A DNA stretch of 64,000 bases from Corynebacterium tuberculostearicum (GCF_030506365.1 NZ_CP073092.1:992001-1056000); one strand, 5' to 3'; positions 16,778-26,873 are shown, numbered from the stretch's first letter. The notes: a model not told the origin generated them from the letters alone. Numbers and translations: made by a program.

Positions 16778-18154
16778 GTGTCGACAGCTGTGCCGATTAT
16801 CGCGATCATCGTGGTGTGGCTCTTCGTACTCGCACCGTGGCTACTGGGTAGGAATAACCGCCCAATGAGCCATACCGGTGAGGCCTTTGAAGATACCCGG
16901 GTCCTCTTTGAAGGAGATTCCGGCAAGGTCGCCGGCCGGCGTCGTCCGCGCCTGCGTGCCGGCGACGTCCACCGCCGTGACGATGAGGACGAGGCGGACT
17001 ACGAAGTCGTCGAGGCTGCAGACGCTGCCGACAGTGAATCCGATGCCGAGGCCACCAAGTCCTCGTCGCGCTCTGTAACTATTGCCGGTGCCGCACGCCG
17101 GGCCAAGTCCCAGCCCTTCGGTAGCGGCAGCCGTGCGTTTACTGCTGCATCTGCCTCCACCGCCGGTGAAGAATCTACGCAACAGGCAGAAACCATCGAC
17201 GGCGAATTGGTGGAAGAAGCGGTTGCAGAAGAAAGCGAGTCTGCAGTCGAGCCACAGGCAGCTGCGGTTCCTGCCTCCCAGCAGGCTGATGCGGACAAGG
17301 AAGCCAACACCGCAGAGGCGGACGATGTCGATGACGTGCTCCTGGAGGACGAGGACGACGCCGCGGACGAGGCCACTAAGGACAATGCCTCCGATGTTGC
17401 TGCGTCCGAGGCTGAGGTATTTAGCGCCCCAGCTGTCTCTAGCGTGGCGAACGATGCCTATGCCTACGACGAAACCTTTACCTCGCCGGTAGACCTCATG
17501 TATCCGGGAGCCGTTGACAAGGCCGAGGTCAATGAGGATGACTCCGTAGATCCTGCCAGCGCGGACGAGGTAGACGAGGCCGAGGGATCCGAGGAGCTCG
17601 CGGCGGCCAAGGAAGCAGACGAAACCGGCATGGATACCGACCTGTCCGAGGACGAGGTTGAATTCGCCCAGCGTCGTTTGGGCCGCGGTGGCTGGGACCC
17701 GGTTGCGGAAAAGGAAAAGTCTGCAACGCGATACCAGCGACGTCAGCGCACCCTGCTGGGGCTTGCCGTGGCCGTGGTGCTCACGGTAGCCCTCGGAATC
17801 GTGGTCGGTGGTTGGACGTGGTGGTTGGCTGCCGTCGCCGGCGTGCTCACCGTGGCTTACTTGGTCGCCCTTCGCTCTCAGGTACGCCAGGAACAGGCAC
17901 TGATGCGCCGCCGTGTGCGCCACCTGCGCCGCGCCCGTTTGGGCGTGCGCAACGCCGAGGATGAAGAGCTGAAGATTCCGCGCAACCTGCGCCGCCCAGG
18001 CGCCGTGGTGGTGGAAATCGACGATGAGAGCCCGGACTTCGTGCACCTTCCGCTGAGCTATAGCGATGGTGAGGACGGCGACTTCGACGGCCCGCACGCC
18101 GGGCCCGATGGCTACGGCCGCCGCGATGACCTAGCGGCCCGCCGCGCTGGATAA
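16778..18154 (+). CDS. glpR: Membrane protein with long acidic linker, probable Glp receptor GlpR
   Basis: A 458-residue protein with an N-terminal transmembrane helix (about 4-23), then about 270 residues of low-complexity Asp/Glu/Ala-rich sequence. Two closely spaced helices follow (about 325-345 and 347-365), then a basic stretch and an acidic tail. In the C. glutamicum and M. tuberculosis neighbourhoods this position is held by GlpR (Rv0996 in M. tuberculosis, from memory), the membrane partner of Glp. The GTG start is preceded by AAGGGGAAGG. A 143-base gap from the GNAT gene suggests its own promoter. Identification rests on synteny and topology. Confidence 0.65.
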   Translation: MSTAVPIIAIIVVWLFVLAPWLLGRNNRPMSHTGEAFEDTRVLFEGDSGKVAGRRRPRLRAGDVHRRDDEDEADYEVVEAADAADSESDAEATKSSSRSVTIAGAARRAKSQPFGSGSRAFTAASASTAGEESTQQAETIDGELVEEAVAEESESAVEPQAAAVPASQQADADKEANTAEADDVDDVLLEDEDDAADEATKDNASDVAASEAEVFSAPAVSSVANDAYAYDETFTSPVDLMYPGAVDKAEVNEDDSVDPASADEVDEAEGSEELAAAKEADETGMDTDLSEDEVEFAQRRLGRGGWDPVAEKEKSATRYQRRQRTLLGLAVAVVLTVALGIVVGGWTWWLAAVAGVLTVAYLVALRSQVRQEQALMRRRVRHLRRARLGVRNAEDEELKIPRNLRRPGAVVVEIDDESPDFVHLPLSYSDGEDGDFDGPHAGPDGYGRRDDLAARRAG

Positions 18155-18168
18155 GCGCGCAAGGCGAA

Positions 18169-18885
18169 CTAGCTAGCAGCGCCGTGAAGCTCGTCAGCGC
18201 TCGCTGTCTGCGAGTTCGAGAGCGCGTTGTATTCCTGCGCTAGGCCATAATTCGGCACGCCGCTCTCCAACCACACCCCGGAGGTACCGCGGCGATGGGA
18301 GCCGATAAGGTGCGTGTCAATCATGCCGATGGCCTCCATGAGCGCGAAACAGGTAACCGGTCCAACGAAGCGAAAGCCCTTCTTCTTGAGTTCGCGGGAC
18401 ATGAGCTTGGACTCGTAGCTCTTTTTCGGAATATCTTCCATCACGGTGGGGTAGAGGTTCTCCGGAGGCTGGTAGGCCCAAATGAACTCCGCCAGCCCGC
18501 CTTCCTCGCGCAAAGCGATGGTCGCCTTGGCGTTGTTAATCGCGGCGCGGATTTTGGTTTCGTTGCGGATAATGGAGGCGTCGCCAAGCAAACGCTCCAC
18601 ATCTGCCTCGCCGAATTGGGCGACCTTGTCCGGATCGAAGTTGCAAAAGGCCGCACGGAAGGCTTCGCGCTTCTTGAGCACCACTGCCCAGGACAGGCCG
18701 GACTGGAAAGACTCGAGACTCAAACGCTCGTAAAGTCCAGCTTCATCGAAAATGGGCAGGCCCCATTCGGTGTCGTAATACTCCTTCAGCATCGGCGAGG
18801 ACATCGCCCAAGGCGGGCGGCCCAGGCCATCATCGTCATAGACCAAGGTGGTGCGCTCTTCGGACTGCGTGGTTGGTTCGCTCAT
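18169..18885 (-). CDS. tag: DNA-3-methyladenine glycosylase I family protein, atypical zinc site
   Basis: Tag removes 3-methyladenine from DNA. The 238-residue protein matches over YYDTEWGLPIFDEAGLYERLSLESFQSGLSW, the family's core, and later RNETKIRAAINNA and FRFVGPVTCFALMEAIGMIDTHL. The four residues that bind zinc in E. coli Tag (Cys4, His17, His175, Cys179) are mostly not conserved: YHDNEWG has become YYDTEWG and only the His of DTHL remains. The first 25 and last 30 residues are extensions. It is convergent with glpR with a 14-base gap. Confidence 0.8.
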   Translation of the reverse strand: MSEPTTQSEERTTLVYDDDGLGRPPWAMSSPMLKEYYDTEWGLPIFDEAGLYERLSLESFQSGLSWAVVLKKREAFRAAFCNFDPDKVAQFGEADVERLLGDASIIRNETKIRAAINNAKATIALREEGGLAEFIWAYQPPENLYPTVMEDIPKKSYESKLMSRELKKKGFRFVGPVTCFALMEAIGMIDTHLIGSHRRGTSGVWLESGVPNYGLAQEYNALSNSQTASADELHGAAS

Positions 18886-19041
18886 GGTGTTCTCCTTTTA
18901 TCTTTTGTGCGTGGTTCCCATTGAAACAGCCCGCGCGGCCGTGTTCTTTTCCTTCCCCCGCCAAAGGGCGAATTTCCCAGGAGTATGGGTGTAGTCCATT
19001 GCCTTCGCATCGGGTGAGGGGTTCAGGGTAATCTGTTCAGC

Positions 19042-19455
19042 ATGAATAGACCTGCCGTACGCGATGCTGCACTGCTTATCTTTCGAGCGGTCCTCGGATT
19101 AATCTTTATCGCACACGGCGTGGACAAGATGTTTATGACCGGCATGGATGAAACTGTGGGGCAATTTTCCGCCCTGGGGGTGCCGCAGCCACAGCTTTCC
19201 GGCTATATCGCCGCCATAGGAGAGATGGTCGGCGGTGCATTCCTCGTCGTTGGTCTGCTCACTACCTTTGTCGCCGGGGCACTCGCATTGCTCATGGGGT
19301 GTGCCCTGTATTTCGTGCATTTGGGCCACGGGCTTTTTGCTGCCGATGGGGGAATCGAATACCCACTGGTATTGCTGGTATCCCTGCTGATGATCGTAAT
19401 TTTTGGCTCCGGCAGAGCCAGCATGGACGGGGTGCTCAGCAATGTTGACGCATAG
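19042..19455 (+). CDS. DoxX-family membrane protein
   Basis: A 137-residue protein with about four transmembrane helices and the DoxX family start (LLIFRAVLGLIFIAHGVDKMF, then a helix with IAAIGEMVGGAFLVVGLLT). DoxX proteins are linked to quinone and thiol redox homeostasis in mycobacteria, but the exact role is unsettled. The following zinc-finger membrane gene starts inside its last codons (14-base overlap), so the pair is translationally coupled. Confidence 0.82.
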   Translation: MNRPAVRDAALLIFRAVLGLIFIAHGVDKMFMTGMDETVGQFSALGVPQPQLSGYIAAIGEMVGGAFLVVGLLTTFVAGALALLMGCALYFVHLGHGLFAADGGIEYPLVLLVSLLMIVIFGSGRASMDGVLSNVDA

Positions 19456-20143
19456 TCAGGTCCAAGCGGCTATCTCCGCGCACATGGATGGAGAACACTC
19501 CGATCTATCTCAGGACGTCATTGATACTCACCTGGAAAGCTGCGCCGAATGCCGCGCTTTCCGCGACAAGGCGGCCGCGCTATCGCGTTCATTGAGCTTT
19601 GTGGAGCCTGCGGATTCCGGCATGGCTCCGCCCACGGATCTTTCTGATGTCATCTTGGCCGGCGTGGAGCCGGAATGGCGGCGTACCTCCAGCGCTCGCC
19701 AAGCTAACCTCACGGTTGCGCGTGCCGCTATGGTTCTTATGGGTGCAATCTTTGCGATCTGGGCAGTGGTGCTCATCGTGCACGCCTCCGGTCTCGTCCC
19801 GTTGGGCGAGGAAGGAAAGGTTTTGGATCCCACTGCGGATCCGGAGCGAGCTAACCTGCTGATGGAGGGCGCGGCAGTGCGCTTTGGTATGGCCTGTGGT
19901 CTATTCTTCAGCGCCTGGCGTCCCGCAGCGGTTACCGGACTGCTTCCAGTCTCAGCGACGATGTTTGCCTTCCTCTTCGGCTTTGGCATGCGCGATATAG
20001 CGCTGGGGACCGTAACCATTGAGCAGGTGTATTTCCTTATCGCTACCGCGCTGGCGACTCTGAGCCTGGCGTGGGCCTGGGCGGCGGAAAAGGGCTACCT
20101 GGTGCGCGCGTGGTGGAAGTCCCTCAACGCGCAGCCGCAATAA
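19442..20143 (+). CDS. Zinc-finger (anti-sigma-like) membrane protein
   Basis: A 233-residue protein. The N-terminus has a zf-HC2 / ZAS motif, His30-x3-Cys34-x2-Cys37 in HLESCAECRAFR, as in zinc-binding anti-sigma factors. After a linker of about 60 residues come roughly four membrane helices. No ECF sigma gene lies beside it; the upstream partner is DoxX, with which it overlaps by 14 bases. I chose the ATG at 19442 because it begins the conserved zinc-finger helix; a longer in-frame start at 19403 would extend further into doxX. Target, if any, unknown. Confidence 0.7.
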   Translation: MLTHSQVQAAISAHMDGEHSDLSQDVIDTHLESCAECRAFRDKAAALSRSLSFVEPADSGMAPPTDLSDVILAGVEPEWRRTSSARQANLTVARAAMVLMGAIFAIWAVVLIVHASGLVPLGEEGKVLDPTADPERANLLMEGAAVRFGMACGLFFSAWRPAAVTGLLPVSATMFAFLFGFGMRDIALGTVTIEQVYFLIATALATLSLAWAWAAEKGYLVRAWWKSLNAQPQ

Positions 20144-20160
20144 GCTCCGCTCTGGCCAGG

Positions 20161-21780
20161 TTAGGTCCAGCTCGGCAGCCACATCATGGAGTGGTACCAG
20201 GAATCTGGAATCTTGTAGCCGTACAAAATGGGGGAGAAGTAGAAGAACATTGCCACTACCAACGCTAGGTAGAACACGGCGACGATAGTGCCCCAATGTA
20301 CGGGGCCGCCGGCCAAGCTCTTGAGCCATCCCCACCGCACAGGCCTGCCATGCCCGATGAGCTGGCCTAAAGCTAACGCAATAAGCACGATGACAAAGGG
20401 GATGAAAGCCGTCGCGTAGAAGAAGTACATCTGGCGGTCGAAGGCCGCGAGCCATGGGAAGAAGCCTGCCGCAAAGCCCACCAAGGGGATAAGGAAGGCG
20501 CGGTTGCGGCGAATAATTAGCGACCATAGTCCCCACAGCACGGCCGGGATGACTAGCCACCAGATGGCGGGGGTGCCGAAGAGGTAGAGCATCTTGCGGC
20601 ATTCGTTACTGCCATCACCGCACTGCAGGTCGGTGGAGGAGTAGTACAAGATGGGGCGGGCGGCAACGAGCCAGGCCCAGGGTTTGGAATCCCACGGGTG
20701 ATGATGACCGCCAGAAGAGGTCAGGCTGGCGTGGAATTCCAGGACAGAGGAGTGGTAGTAGAACCAGCCGGCCAAGGAATCGGGCAGGTTCAGCAGCCAC
20801 GATCCGTCCTCGATGGTGCCATCCACCTTGGCATGGCGGTACACGGCGGTTTCGGAGGAAAACCACGCCCGCCAGGTCCAGGCGTAGAGCAGTACCGGCA
20901 CGAGCACAAGGGAGGCCAGGGCAGCAGGGGTATCGCGCACCAGGGTGCCGAGGATATAGCGGCGCACCCCATAGCGCTTGCGCAAGGCAAGGTCGCTAAA
21001 GACGGACATCAGGCCAAAGAACATGATGAAGTACAGGCCGGACCACTTCACGCCCAGGGAAAGACCAAGGCAGACGCCTGCGAGGAGGCGCCACCAGCGG
21101 AATCCAAAGCGCGGACCAAAGGCGGAAGAGCCCATCCGATCCTTCACAAACGCGTTGTGGAGGCGCTCGCGCATCTGATTGTGATCGCGGGCGAGCGCCC
21201 AGGCGGCGGCTACAACGAAAAAGACTTGGAAGATATCCAGCATGCCGAACTTGGAGGAGACCAAGAGCACGCCATCAAATACGGCGATGAGGCCGGCCAG
21301 GGTTGCTACCTGCCAGGATAAGGAGACCCGGCGGGCCAGGGACATCGTCAAGAGCACGGTGGCTGCACCGAAAAGCGCTGTCATAAAACGCCAGCCCAGA
21401 GGTGAATAACCAAAGATCCATTCGGCAAGTGCCACGATCTGCTTGCCCAGTGGTGGGTGAACCACCAGCCCATAGCCGGGGTTGGTTTCAATGCCGCCGA
21501 TAAAAAGGTTATCCCAGCTTCGCACCATGTCCCAGGCTTGGGGAACGTAGTGCTTTTCATCAAAGACGGGCGTGCCCTTGGAAACGGGCGCGGTAAGGCC
21601 GACAAAACGGGTAATGAGCGCAAGGACGCCGACGACGCTAGTGCTTATCCAGTCAGCCTTGCCCCACTGATAGGCGCGGGGTGCTGGCGGAGCCACGGTG
21701 TCGTGCGTGGTGCGCGATGGGGCAGCGGTAGCAATAGTCACTTGGTTGAGTCTAGGCGACAACGTAGCGCAACCGCGCAT
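20161..21780 (-). CDS. pmt: Dolichyl-phosphate-mannose protein O-mannosyltransferase
   Basis: Pmt transfers mannose from polyprenyl-phosphate mannose to Ser/Thr of exported proteins. The 539-residue polytopic protein has the GT39 hallmarks: FDEKHYVPQAWD with the catalytic Asp-Glu in the first outer loop, VHPPLGKQ, and SKFGMLDIF. The C-terminus carries several helices and ends with PSW.T-like residues. The longest frame starts with ATG at 21780; an internal GTG 13 codons later (before TIATAAPSR) is also plausible. It is divergent from rsmI with only 24 bases between the start codons, as I recall for C. glutamicum. Confidence 0.93.
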   Translation of the reverse strand: MRGCATLSPRLNQVTIATAAPSRTTHDTVAPPAPRAYQWGKADWISTSVVGVLALITRFVGLTAPVSKGTPVFDEKHYVPQAWDMVRSWDNLFIGGIETNPGYGLVVHPPLGKQIVALAEWIFGYSPLGWRFMTALFGAATVLLTMSLARRVSLSWQVATLAGLIAVFDGVLLVSSKFGMLDIFQVFFVVAAAWALARDHNQMRERLHNAFVKDRMGSSAFGPRFGFRWWRLLAGVCLGLSLGVKWSGLYFIMFFGLMSVFSDLALRKRYGVRRYILGTLVRDTPAALASLVLVPVLLYAWTWRAWFSSETAVYRHAKVDGTIEDGSWLLNLPDSLAGWFYYHSSVLEFHASLTSSGGHHHPWDSKPWAWLVAARPILYYSSTDLQCGDGSNECRKMLYLFGTPAIWWLVIPAVLWGLWSLIIRRNRAFLIPLVGFAAGFFPWLAAFDRQMYFFYATAFIPFVIVLIALALGQLIGHGRPVRWGWLKSLAGGPVHWGTIVAVFYLALVVAMFFYFSPILYGYKIPDSWYHSMMWLPSWT

Positions 21781-21804
21781 TAGAGAGTATGGAATGCTAG
21801 AGGC

Positions 21805-22659
21805 ATGTCTGTTTTAGGTCTGGATCCACTACCGCGCGGGGTTATCCTCGCCGCCACGCCGTTGGGAAACGTGGGAGATGCTTCCGCGCGTTTAATGCAT
21901 GCCTTGCAGCATGCGGACGTCATTGCGGCCGAAGATACGCGGCGCGTGCGCAATCTGGCCCAGGCCCTAGGGATCGAGATTTCTGGACGGGTGGTGTCCA
22001 ATTTTGATCACAATGAAAAGGACCGAGCCCAGCAGCTTATCGACGCCGCCGCGGCTGGCACCGTCCTCGTCGTCACCGATGCCGGAATGCCGATTATTTC
22101 TGATCCGGGCCTGTCCTTGGTGGCCGCGGCGGCCGAGCGCGATATTCCCGTGACCTGTTTTCCCGGCCCCTCCGCAGTGCCGACGGCCCTGGCGCTTTCG
22201 GGTGTGGGCGTGGGGCACTTCCTTTTCGACGCCTTTCCTCCTCGCAAGCCTGGTCCCCGGAAGGCCTGGCTGGAGTCACTGCGCAACGAAAAGCGAGCCA
22301 TCGTCTTCTTCGAATCTCCTCACCGCGTGGCCGAAACCCTGGCCGAGGCAGCGGATATTCTCGGCGCCGACCGCCCAGCCGCGGTTTGCCGGGAGCTGAC
22401 CAAGACCTATGAGGAAATCCGCCGCGGGACATTGGGTGAGCTTGCCGAGTGGGCAGTAGACGGTGCTCGGGGAGAGATCACCGTGGTCATCGAAGGTGGT
22501 ACCGCCGCGGCCGCTACCGCCGCGGACTTGGTGCCCAAGGCGCTCGAACTGGTAGAGGCAGGGATGCGACTAAAGGACGCTTGTAAGCAGGTGGCCAAAG
22601 GCACTGAGGTTTCCAACCGCGAGCTTTACGACGCCGCCTTGGAGGCACGCAAGTCCTAG
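21805..22659 (+). CDS. rsmI: 16S rRNA (cytidine-1402-2'-O)-methyltransferase
   Basis: RsmI methylates the ribose of C1402 in the decoding centre. The 284-residue protein has the tetrapyrrole-methylase fold signature LAATPLGNVGDASARLMHAL, AEDTRRVRNL, VTDAGMPIISDPG, FPGPSAVPTALALSG and PPRKPGPRK. The final 50 residues form the C-terminal helical domain. The gene is divergent from pmt and is followed by a 247-base gap before betP. Confidence 0.95.
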   Translation: MSVLGLDPLPRGVILAATPLGNVGDASARLMHALQHADVIAAEDTRRVRNLAQALGIEISGRVVSNFDHNEKDRAQQLIDAAAAGTVLVVTDAGMPIISDPGLSLVAAAAERDIPVTCFPGPSAVPTALALSGVGVGHFLFDAFPPRKPGPRKAWLESLRNEKRAIVFFESPHRVAETLAEAADILGADRPAAVCRELTKTYEEIRRGTLGELAEWAVDGARGEITVVIEGGTAAAATAADLVPKALELVEAGMRLKDACKQVAKGTEVSNRELYDAALEARKS

Positions 22660-22906
22660 CCTCACCGGTTGTTTCGATTACGTCACACCCCGCATCGTTC
22701 CTAGACGGTTTCACTAACGGGGTCTTTGTAATTGAATTGTTATAGTGTTCGGGCGTGTGGGCGGCTTAAAGCGGTATTTACATGGGGAAATGAAGCGTAA
22801 AAACCTTTCAAATTATCGTGGAAAATCCCTGTGAAACGGCGTTGAGCAGCGAAGTTTCTACGTGCTTCGTTTGATAATTGAGTAGTTCCGCACCACTGTA
22901 TAGCTC
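22660..22906. other. Intergenic region and probable betP promoter
   Basis: No gene is evident in this 247-base stretch. TATAGT at about 22741, after an AT-rich run, is a plausible -10 hexamer for betP; if so the mRNA leader would be about 160 bases. C. glutamicum betP is osmotically induced through MtrAB, but I cannot identify MtrA sites here with confidence. Confidence 0.4.
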
Positions 22907-24763
22907 ATGACAAACTCGGAAAATATGGGCACAGGCGTGCCAGAAGAAGGAAAGGAACCGGTGGGCGCACAGGCGCAGCCGGCCTCTGCTTCTTCGAGCG
23001 GGCAGCCTATTGAGAATTATCAGACTGTAGACGAGCAGCTGGACGCACAATCTGCCACCGGCCAGCTTCAGGATATGATTCACTCCGATGGTTTCCACCC
23101 GGAGCGCTATGACGATCCTGAGGTAGAAATCGCGGCCGATCGTGACAATATGCCAATCGATTGGTCCATCGTGGGCATCGCCGGCGTGCTGATTGCCGCG
23201 ATCGTCGTGTGGGGCTTGGCCGCCCCGGATGACTTTGCCAACTTCTCCTCTTCGGCCCTGACCTGGGTCGTGGACAACTTCGGTTGGGCCTATATCCTCT
23301 TCGGCACCGTCTTCGTGGTGTTTGTTGTCTTTATTGCCGCCTCCAAGTTCGGCTCCATCAAGTTGGGCCACATTAATGAGGAGCCGGAATTTTCCACGCC
23401 ATCGTGGATTGCCATGATGTTCGCCGCCGGCATGGGCATTGGCCTGATGTTCTACGGCGCTTCCGAGCCGCTGGCTAACTACCGTGACGGCACCCCGGGC
23501 CAGGGCACTGGCAACGTGGGCTCGTCCATGGCCTATGCCATGTTCCACTGGACGCTGCACCCCTGGGCGGTCTACGCCATCGTTGGCTTGGCCATCGCGT
23601 ACTCGACCTTCCGCATTGGCCGCAAGCAGCTATTGAGCCAGGCCTTTGTGCCGCTTATCGGCGAGCGTAACGCCAACGGTGCGGTGGGCAAGTGCATCGA
23701 TATCCTCTCCATCTTCGCCACCGTCTTCGGTACCGCCTGCTCCCTGGGCCTGGGTGCCCTGCAGATTCAGGCCGGCTTGAAGGCATCTGGAATCATCGAT
23801 AACCCCACCAATTCCGTGGTTATCGGCATCGTGCTGGTCCTTACCCTCGCATTCATCCTGTCCGCGATGTCCGGTGTGGGCAAGGGTATTCAGTACATTT
23901 CCAACGCAAACATGGTTCTCGCCGCAGTGCTGGCGATCTTCGTGTTCATCTTGGGTCCGACCGTTACCATCCTCAACCAGATTCCTGGCTCCATCGGTAA
24001 CTACCTCAACTACTTCACCGAGATGATCGGCCGTACGGCCGAGTCCGAAAACGGCACCGCTGGCGAGTGGTTGTCCAGCTACACCATCTTCTACTGGGCA
24101 TGGTGGGTTTCCTGGTCCCCATTCGTGGGCATGTTCCTGGCACGCATTTCCCGTGGCCGTTCCGTCCGCGAGTTCTGCCTGGGTGTCCTGCTTATCCCAG
24201 CCGGCGTATCCACCCTGTGGTTCGCAATCTTCGGCGGCACCGCTATCCACATGGAGCAAAACGGCGAATCCATCACCGGCGAGTCTGCTGAGGAGGAGCT
24301 GTTCAACCTCCTGCAGTCCATGCCGGGCGGCTTCGTTGCCGGTATTGTTGCAGCGGTCCTTCTGGCTACCTTCTTCGTCACCTCTGCGGACTCCGCATCC
24401 ACGGTGATGGGCTCCATGTCTCAAAACGGTGCTTCTACCGCTAAGCCGTGGCTATCCGCGGCATGGGGCGCACTGACTGCCTTGGTAGGCCTGACCCTGC
24501 TTCTGGCTAATGAGGACGCACTGTCTAACCTGCAGAACGTCACCATCGTTGCTGCACTGCCATTCCTGTTCATTGTCGTTGGCCTGATGTTCGCCATCTA
24601 CAAGGCTCTGAGCGAGGATGTTATTTACCTCGAGTACCGCGAGGCACAGCAGTTCCAGCGCAAGATGGCCCGCGAGCGCCGCCTGCACCGCGAGTACCAG
24701 CGCACGCAGGTCCTTAAGAAGCGCCGCAACGAGCGTCTCAAGCACCCGATGAAGCGCAAGTAA
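22907..24763 (+). CDS. betP: BCCT-family glycine betaine carrier
   Basis: BetP is the sodium-coupled, osmotically activated betaine importer. The 618-residue protein has an acidic N-terminal domain of about 80 residues and 12 membrane helices. Helices 1 and 3 carry the [10 protein letters not shown] sodium/substrate stretch, and [14 protein letters not shown] gives the aromatic box. The C-terminal domain is strongly basic ([17 protein letters not shown]) and serves as potassium/osmosensor in the C. glutamicum protein. Similarity to that protein as I recall it is very high across all helices. ATG at 22907 gives the usual domain layout. Confidence 0.94.
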   Translation: MTNSENMGTGVPEEGKEPVGAQAQPASASSSGQPIENYQTVDEQLDAQSATGQLQDMIHSDGFHPERYDDPEVEIAADRDNMPIDWSIVGIAGVLIAAIVVWGLAAPDDFANFSSSALTWVVDNFGWAYILFGTVFVVFVVFIAASKFGSIKLGHINEEPEFSTPSWIAMMFAAGMGIGLMFYGASEPLANYRDGTPGQGTGNVGSSMAYAMFHWTLHPWAVYAIVGLAIAYSTFRIGRKQLLSQAFVPLIGERNANGAVGKCIDILSIFATVFGTACSLGLGALQIQAGLKASGIIDNPTNSVVIGIVLVLTLAFILSAMSGVGKGIQYISNANMVLAAVLAIFVFILGPTVTILNQIPGSIGNYLNYFTEMIGRTAESENGTAGEWLSSYTIFYWAWWVSWSPFVGMFLARISRGRSVREFCLGVLLIPAGVSTLWFAIFGGTAIHMEQNGESITGESAEEELFNLLQSMPGGFVAGIVAAVLLATFFVTSADSASTVMGSMSQNGASTAKPWLSAAWGALTALVGLTLLLANEDALSNLQNVTIVAALPFLFIVVGLMFAIYKALSEDVIYLEYREAQQFQRKMARERRLHREYQRTQVLKKRRNERLKHPMKRK

Positions 24764-24789
24764 TTCGCGCCCTTTGTGGTTGCTTTCAT

Positions 24790-24836
24790 AGCGCCCATCG
24801 TTTCCTCAGCAGTGGGGAAGCGGTGGGCGCTTTGTT
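24790..24836 (+). terminator. Rho-independent terminator after betP
   Basis: AGCGCCCA (24790-24797) pairs with TGGGCGCT (24824-24831) around a loop of 26 bases, followed by TTGTT. It lies 26 bases past the betP stop. Confidence 0.7.
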
Positions 24837-24915
24837 CTGAAAATGCGGTTCACCTGCGGAGTAAATGTCTGCCCTAATCGTGTGGGCACGAGCTGGCTTC
24901 GATACAGTAGAACCC

Positions 24916-26748
24916 ATGACTGAGTCTGTAGTAGTAAATGTTGCCTGGCCCTACGCCAACGGCCCGCGCCACATCGGCCATGTGGCCGGTTTTGGTGTTC
25001 CTTCTGACGTCTTTGCACGTTTCCAGCGAATGCGTGGCCGCAACGTACTCATGGTCTCCGGTACGGACGAGCACGGCACTCCGCTATTGGTTCAAGCGGA
25101 CAAAGAAGGCGTATCCGTTCGCGAGCTCGCAGACCGCTACAACCGCCAGATCGTCACCGACCTAGCCAACCTCGGCCTGTCCTACGATCTCTTTACTCGT
25201 ACCACCACCCGTAACCACTACTCCGTGGTACAGGAACTCTTCAAGGGCCTGTATGCCAATGGTTACATGCTCAAAGAGACCACCCAGGGCGCTATTTCGC
25301 CATCTACCGGACGCACCCTGCCGGACCGCTATATTGAGGGCACCTGCCCCATCTGCGGCGCGGATGGCGCCCGCGGTGACCAGTGCGATGAGTGTGGTAA
25401 CCAGCTCGACCCGGTGGACCTGATCAACCCCGTATCCAAGATCAACGGCGAGACCCCGAAGTTCATTGAAACCGAGCACTTCCTGCTGGATCTGCCCTCC
25501 CTCAAGGAGGAGCTGCAAAAATGGCTGTCCACCCGTGAGGACTGGCGCCCGAACGTCTTGAAGTTCTCCCTGAACCTGCTGGAGGATATGCGCCCGCGCA
25601 CCATGACGCGCGATATTGACTGGGGCATTCCGATCCCGGTTGAGGGCTGGCAGGACAATAATGCCAAGAAGCTCTACGTGTGGTTTGATGCGGTCATCGG
25701 TTACCTGTCTTCCTCTATCGAGTGGGCATACCGCACTGGTCAACCTGAAGCCTGGAAGGACTTCTGGCAAAACCCGGAGGCCCGCCACTATTACTTCCAG
25801 GGCAAAGACAACATCACCTTCCACTCCCAGATCTGGCCGGCCGAGCTTTTGGGCTATGCCGGCAAGGGCAACAAGGGCGGTGAGCTTCACCAGTACGGCG
25901 AGCTGAATTTGCCAACGGAAATTGTCTCCTCTGAGTACTTGACCATGTCCGGCTCCAAGTTCTCTTCGTCCAAGGGCGTTGTCATCTATGTCAAGGATTT
26001 CTTGGCGGAGTTTGGCCCAGATGCCCTGCGTTACTTCATCGCCGTGGCTGGTCCGGAAAATAACGACACGGACTTCACCTGGGATGAATTTGTCCGCCGT
26101 ATCAATAATGAGCTGGCCAATGGCTGGGGCAACCTGGTCAACCGCACCGTTTCTATGGCGTTTAAGAACTTCGGTGAGGTTCCAGCACCGGCAGCGCTGG
26201 AAGAAAAAGATAAGGAAATCCTGCAGCTGGCGGAAGAGACCTTCGAGACCGCCGGCGCTTTGCTGGAACAGTCCAAGTTCAAGCAGGCGATTACCGCCAT
26301 CATGCACGTCGTCGGCGAAGCCAACGCTTATATTGCAGACCAAGAGCCATGGAAGTTGGCCAAGGATGAGACCCAGCGCGAGCGTCTAGCTACCGTGCTG
26401 TGGACTGCTCTTCAGGTGGTCTCTGACTGCAATGTCATGCTCACGCCGTACCTGCCGTTTACCGCACAGAAGGTCCATGAAACCTTGGGCCGCGAGGGCG
26501 TGTGGGCGGCCCAGCCAGAGGTCCATGACGTCAAGGACGATATCCCGGTAGAGCTCGTCGGTGCTGGCTTGCCGCCAGAGGGCCACGAGTATCCGGTCAT
26601 CATGGGTGACTACACCCAGCAGCAGGCAAAGTGGGAGCGCATCCAGGTAGAGCCGGGCACCGCCTTGGCCAAGCCGAAGCCGCTCATCTCTAAGCTCGAC
26701 CCAGAGTTGGGCGAGACCGGCCCGGAATGGGCGCCTGTTACTAAGTAA
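24916..26748 (+). CDS. metG: Methionyl-tRNA synthetase
   Basis: MetRS charges tRNA-Met. The 610-residue class I synthetase begins [25 protein letters not shown] with the HIGH signature and has a CPIC...CDEC zinc knuckle. The catalytic [10 protein letters not shown] and [12 protein letters not shown] (KMSKS equivalent) are present, and the anticodon domain ends with HPYLP-type and LGRE segments. The appended dimerisation domain of some MetRS is absent, matching C. glutamicum (610 residues). ATG at 24916 was preferred over an upstream frame extension of 17 codons without family resemblance. Confidence 0.96.
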   Translation: MTESVVVNVAWPYANGPRHIGHVAGFGVPSDVFARFQRMRGRNVLMVSGTDEHGTPLLVQADKEGVSVRELADRYNRQIVTDLANLGLSYDLFTRTTTRNHYSVVQELFKGLYANGYMLKETTQGAISPSTGRTLPDRYIEGTCPICGADGARGDQCDECGNQLDPVDLINPVSKINGETPKFIETEHFLLDLPSLKEELQKWLSTREDWRPNVLKFSLNLLEDMRPRTMTRDIDWGIPIPVEGWQDNNAKKLYVWFDAVIGYLSSSIEWAYRTGQPEAWKDFWQNPEARHYYFQGKDNITFHSQIWPAELLGYAGKGNKGGELHQYGELNLPTEIVSSEYLTMSGSKFSSSKGVVIYVKDFLAEFGPDALRYFIAVAGPENNDTDFTWDEFVRRINNELANGWGNLVNRTVSMAFKNFGEVPAPAALEEKDKEILQLAEETFETAGALLEQSKFKQAITAIMHVVGEANAYIADQEPWKLAKDETQRERLATVLWTALQVVSDCNVMLTPYLPFTAQKVHETLGREGVWAAQPEVHDVKDDIPVELVGAGLPPEGHEYPVIMGDYTQQQAKWERIQVEPGTALAKPKPLISKLDPELGETGPEWAPVTK

Positions 26749-26761
26749 CAGCACCTAAAAC

Positions 26762-26815
26762 GGCCGCGTTATTGCCTCTTTTCACCAAAGAAGAGGGCAT
26801 AACGCGGCCATTTCT
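26762..26815. terminator. Strong bidirectional terminator between metG and the acetyltransferase genes
   Basis: GGCCGCGTTA (26762-26771) pairs with TAACGCGGCC (26800-26809), with further pairing of GCCTCTT to AAGAGGGC inside, making a long hairpin. TTTCTGT follows on the plus strand. It sits between the convergent metG and GNAT genes. Confidence 0.88.
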
Positions 26816-26873
26816 GTATTCCGGTCAAGAAAAAGGAGCACGAAATACCCGAATCCTTGCCGGAAAGGGTGGT

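Noticed and set aside
22660..22906. tRNA or small RNA gene before betP
   Set aside because: No cloverleaf or terminator can be drawn; the region looks like a promoter and leader.
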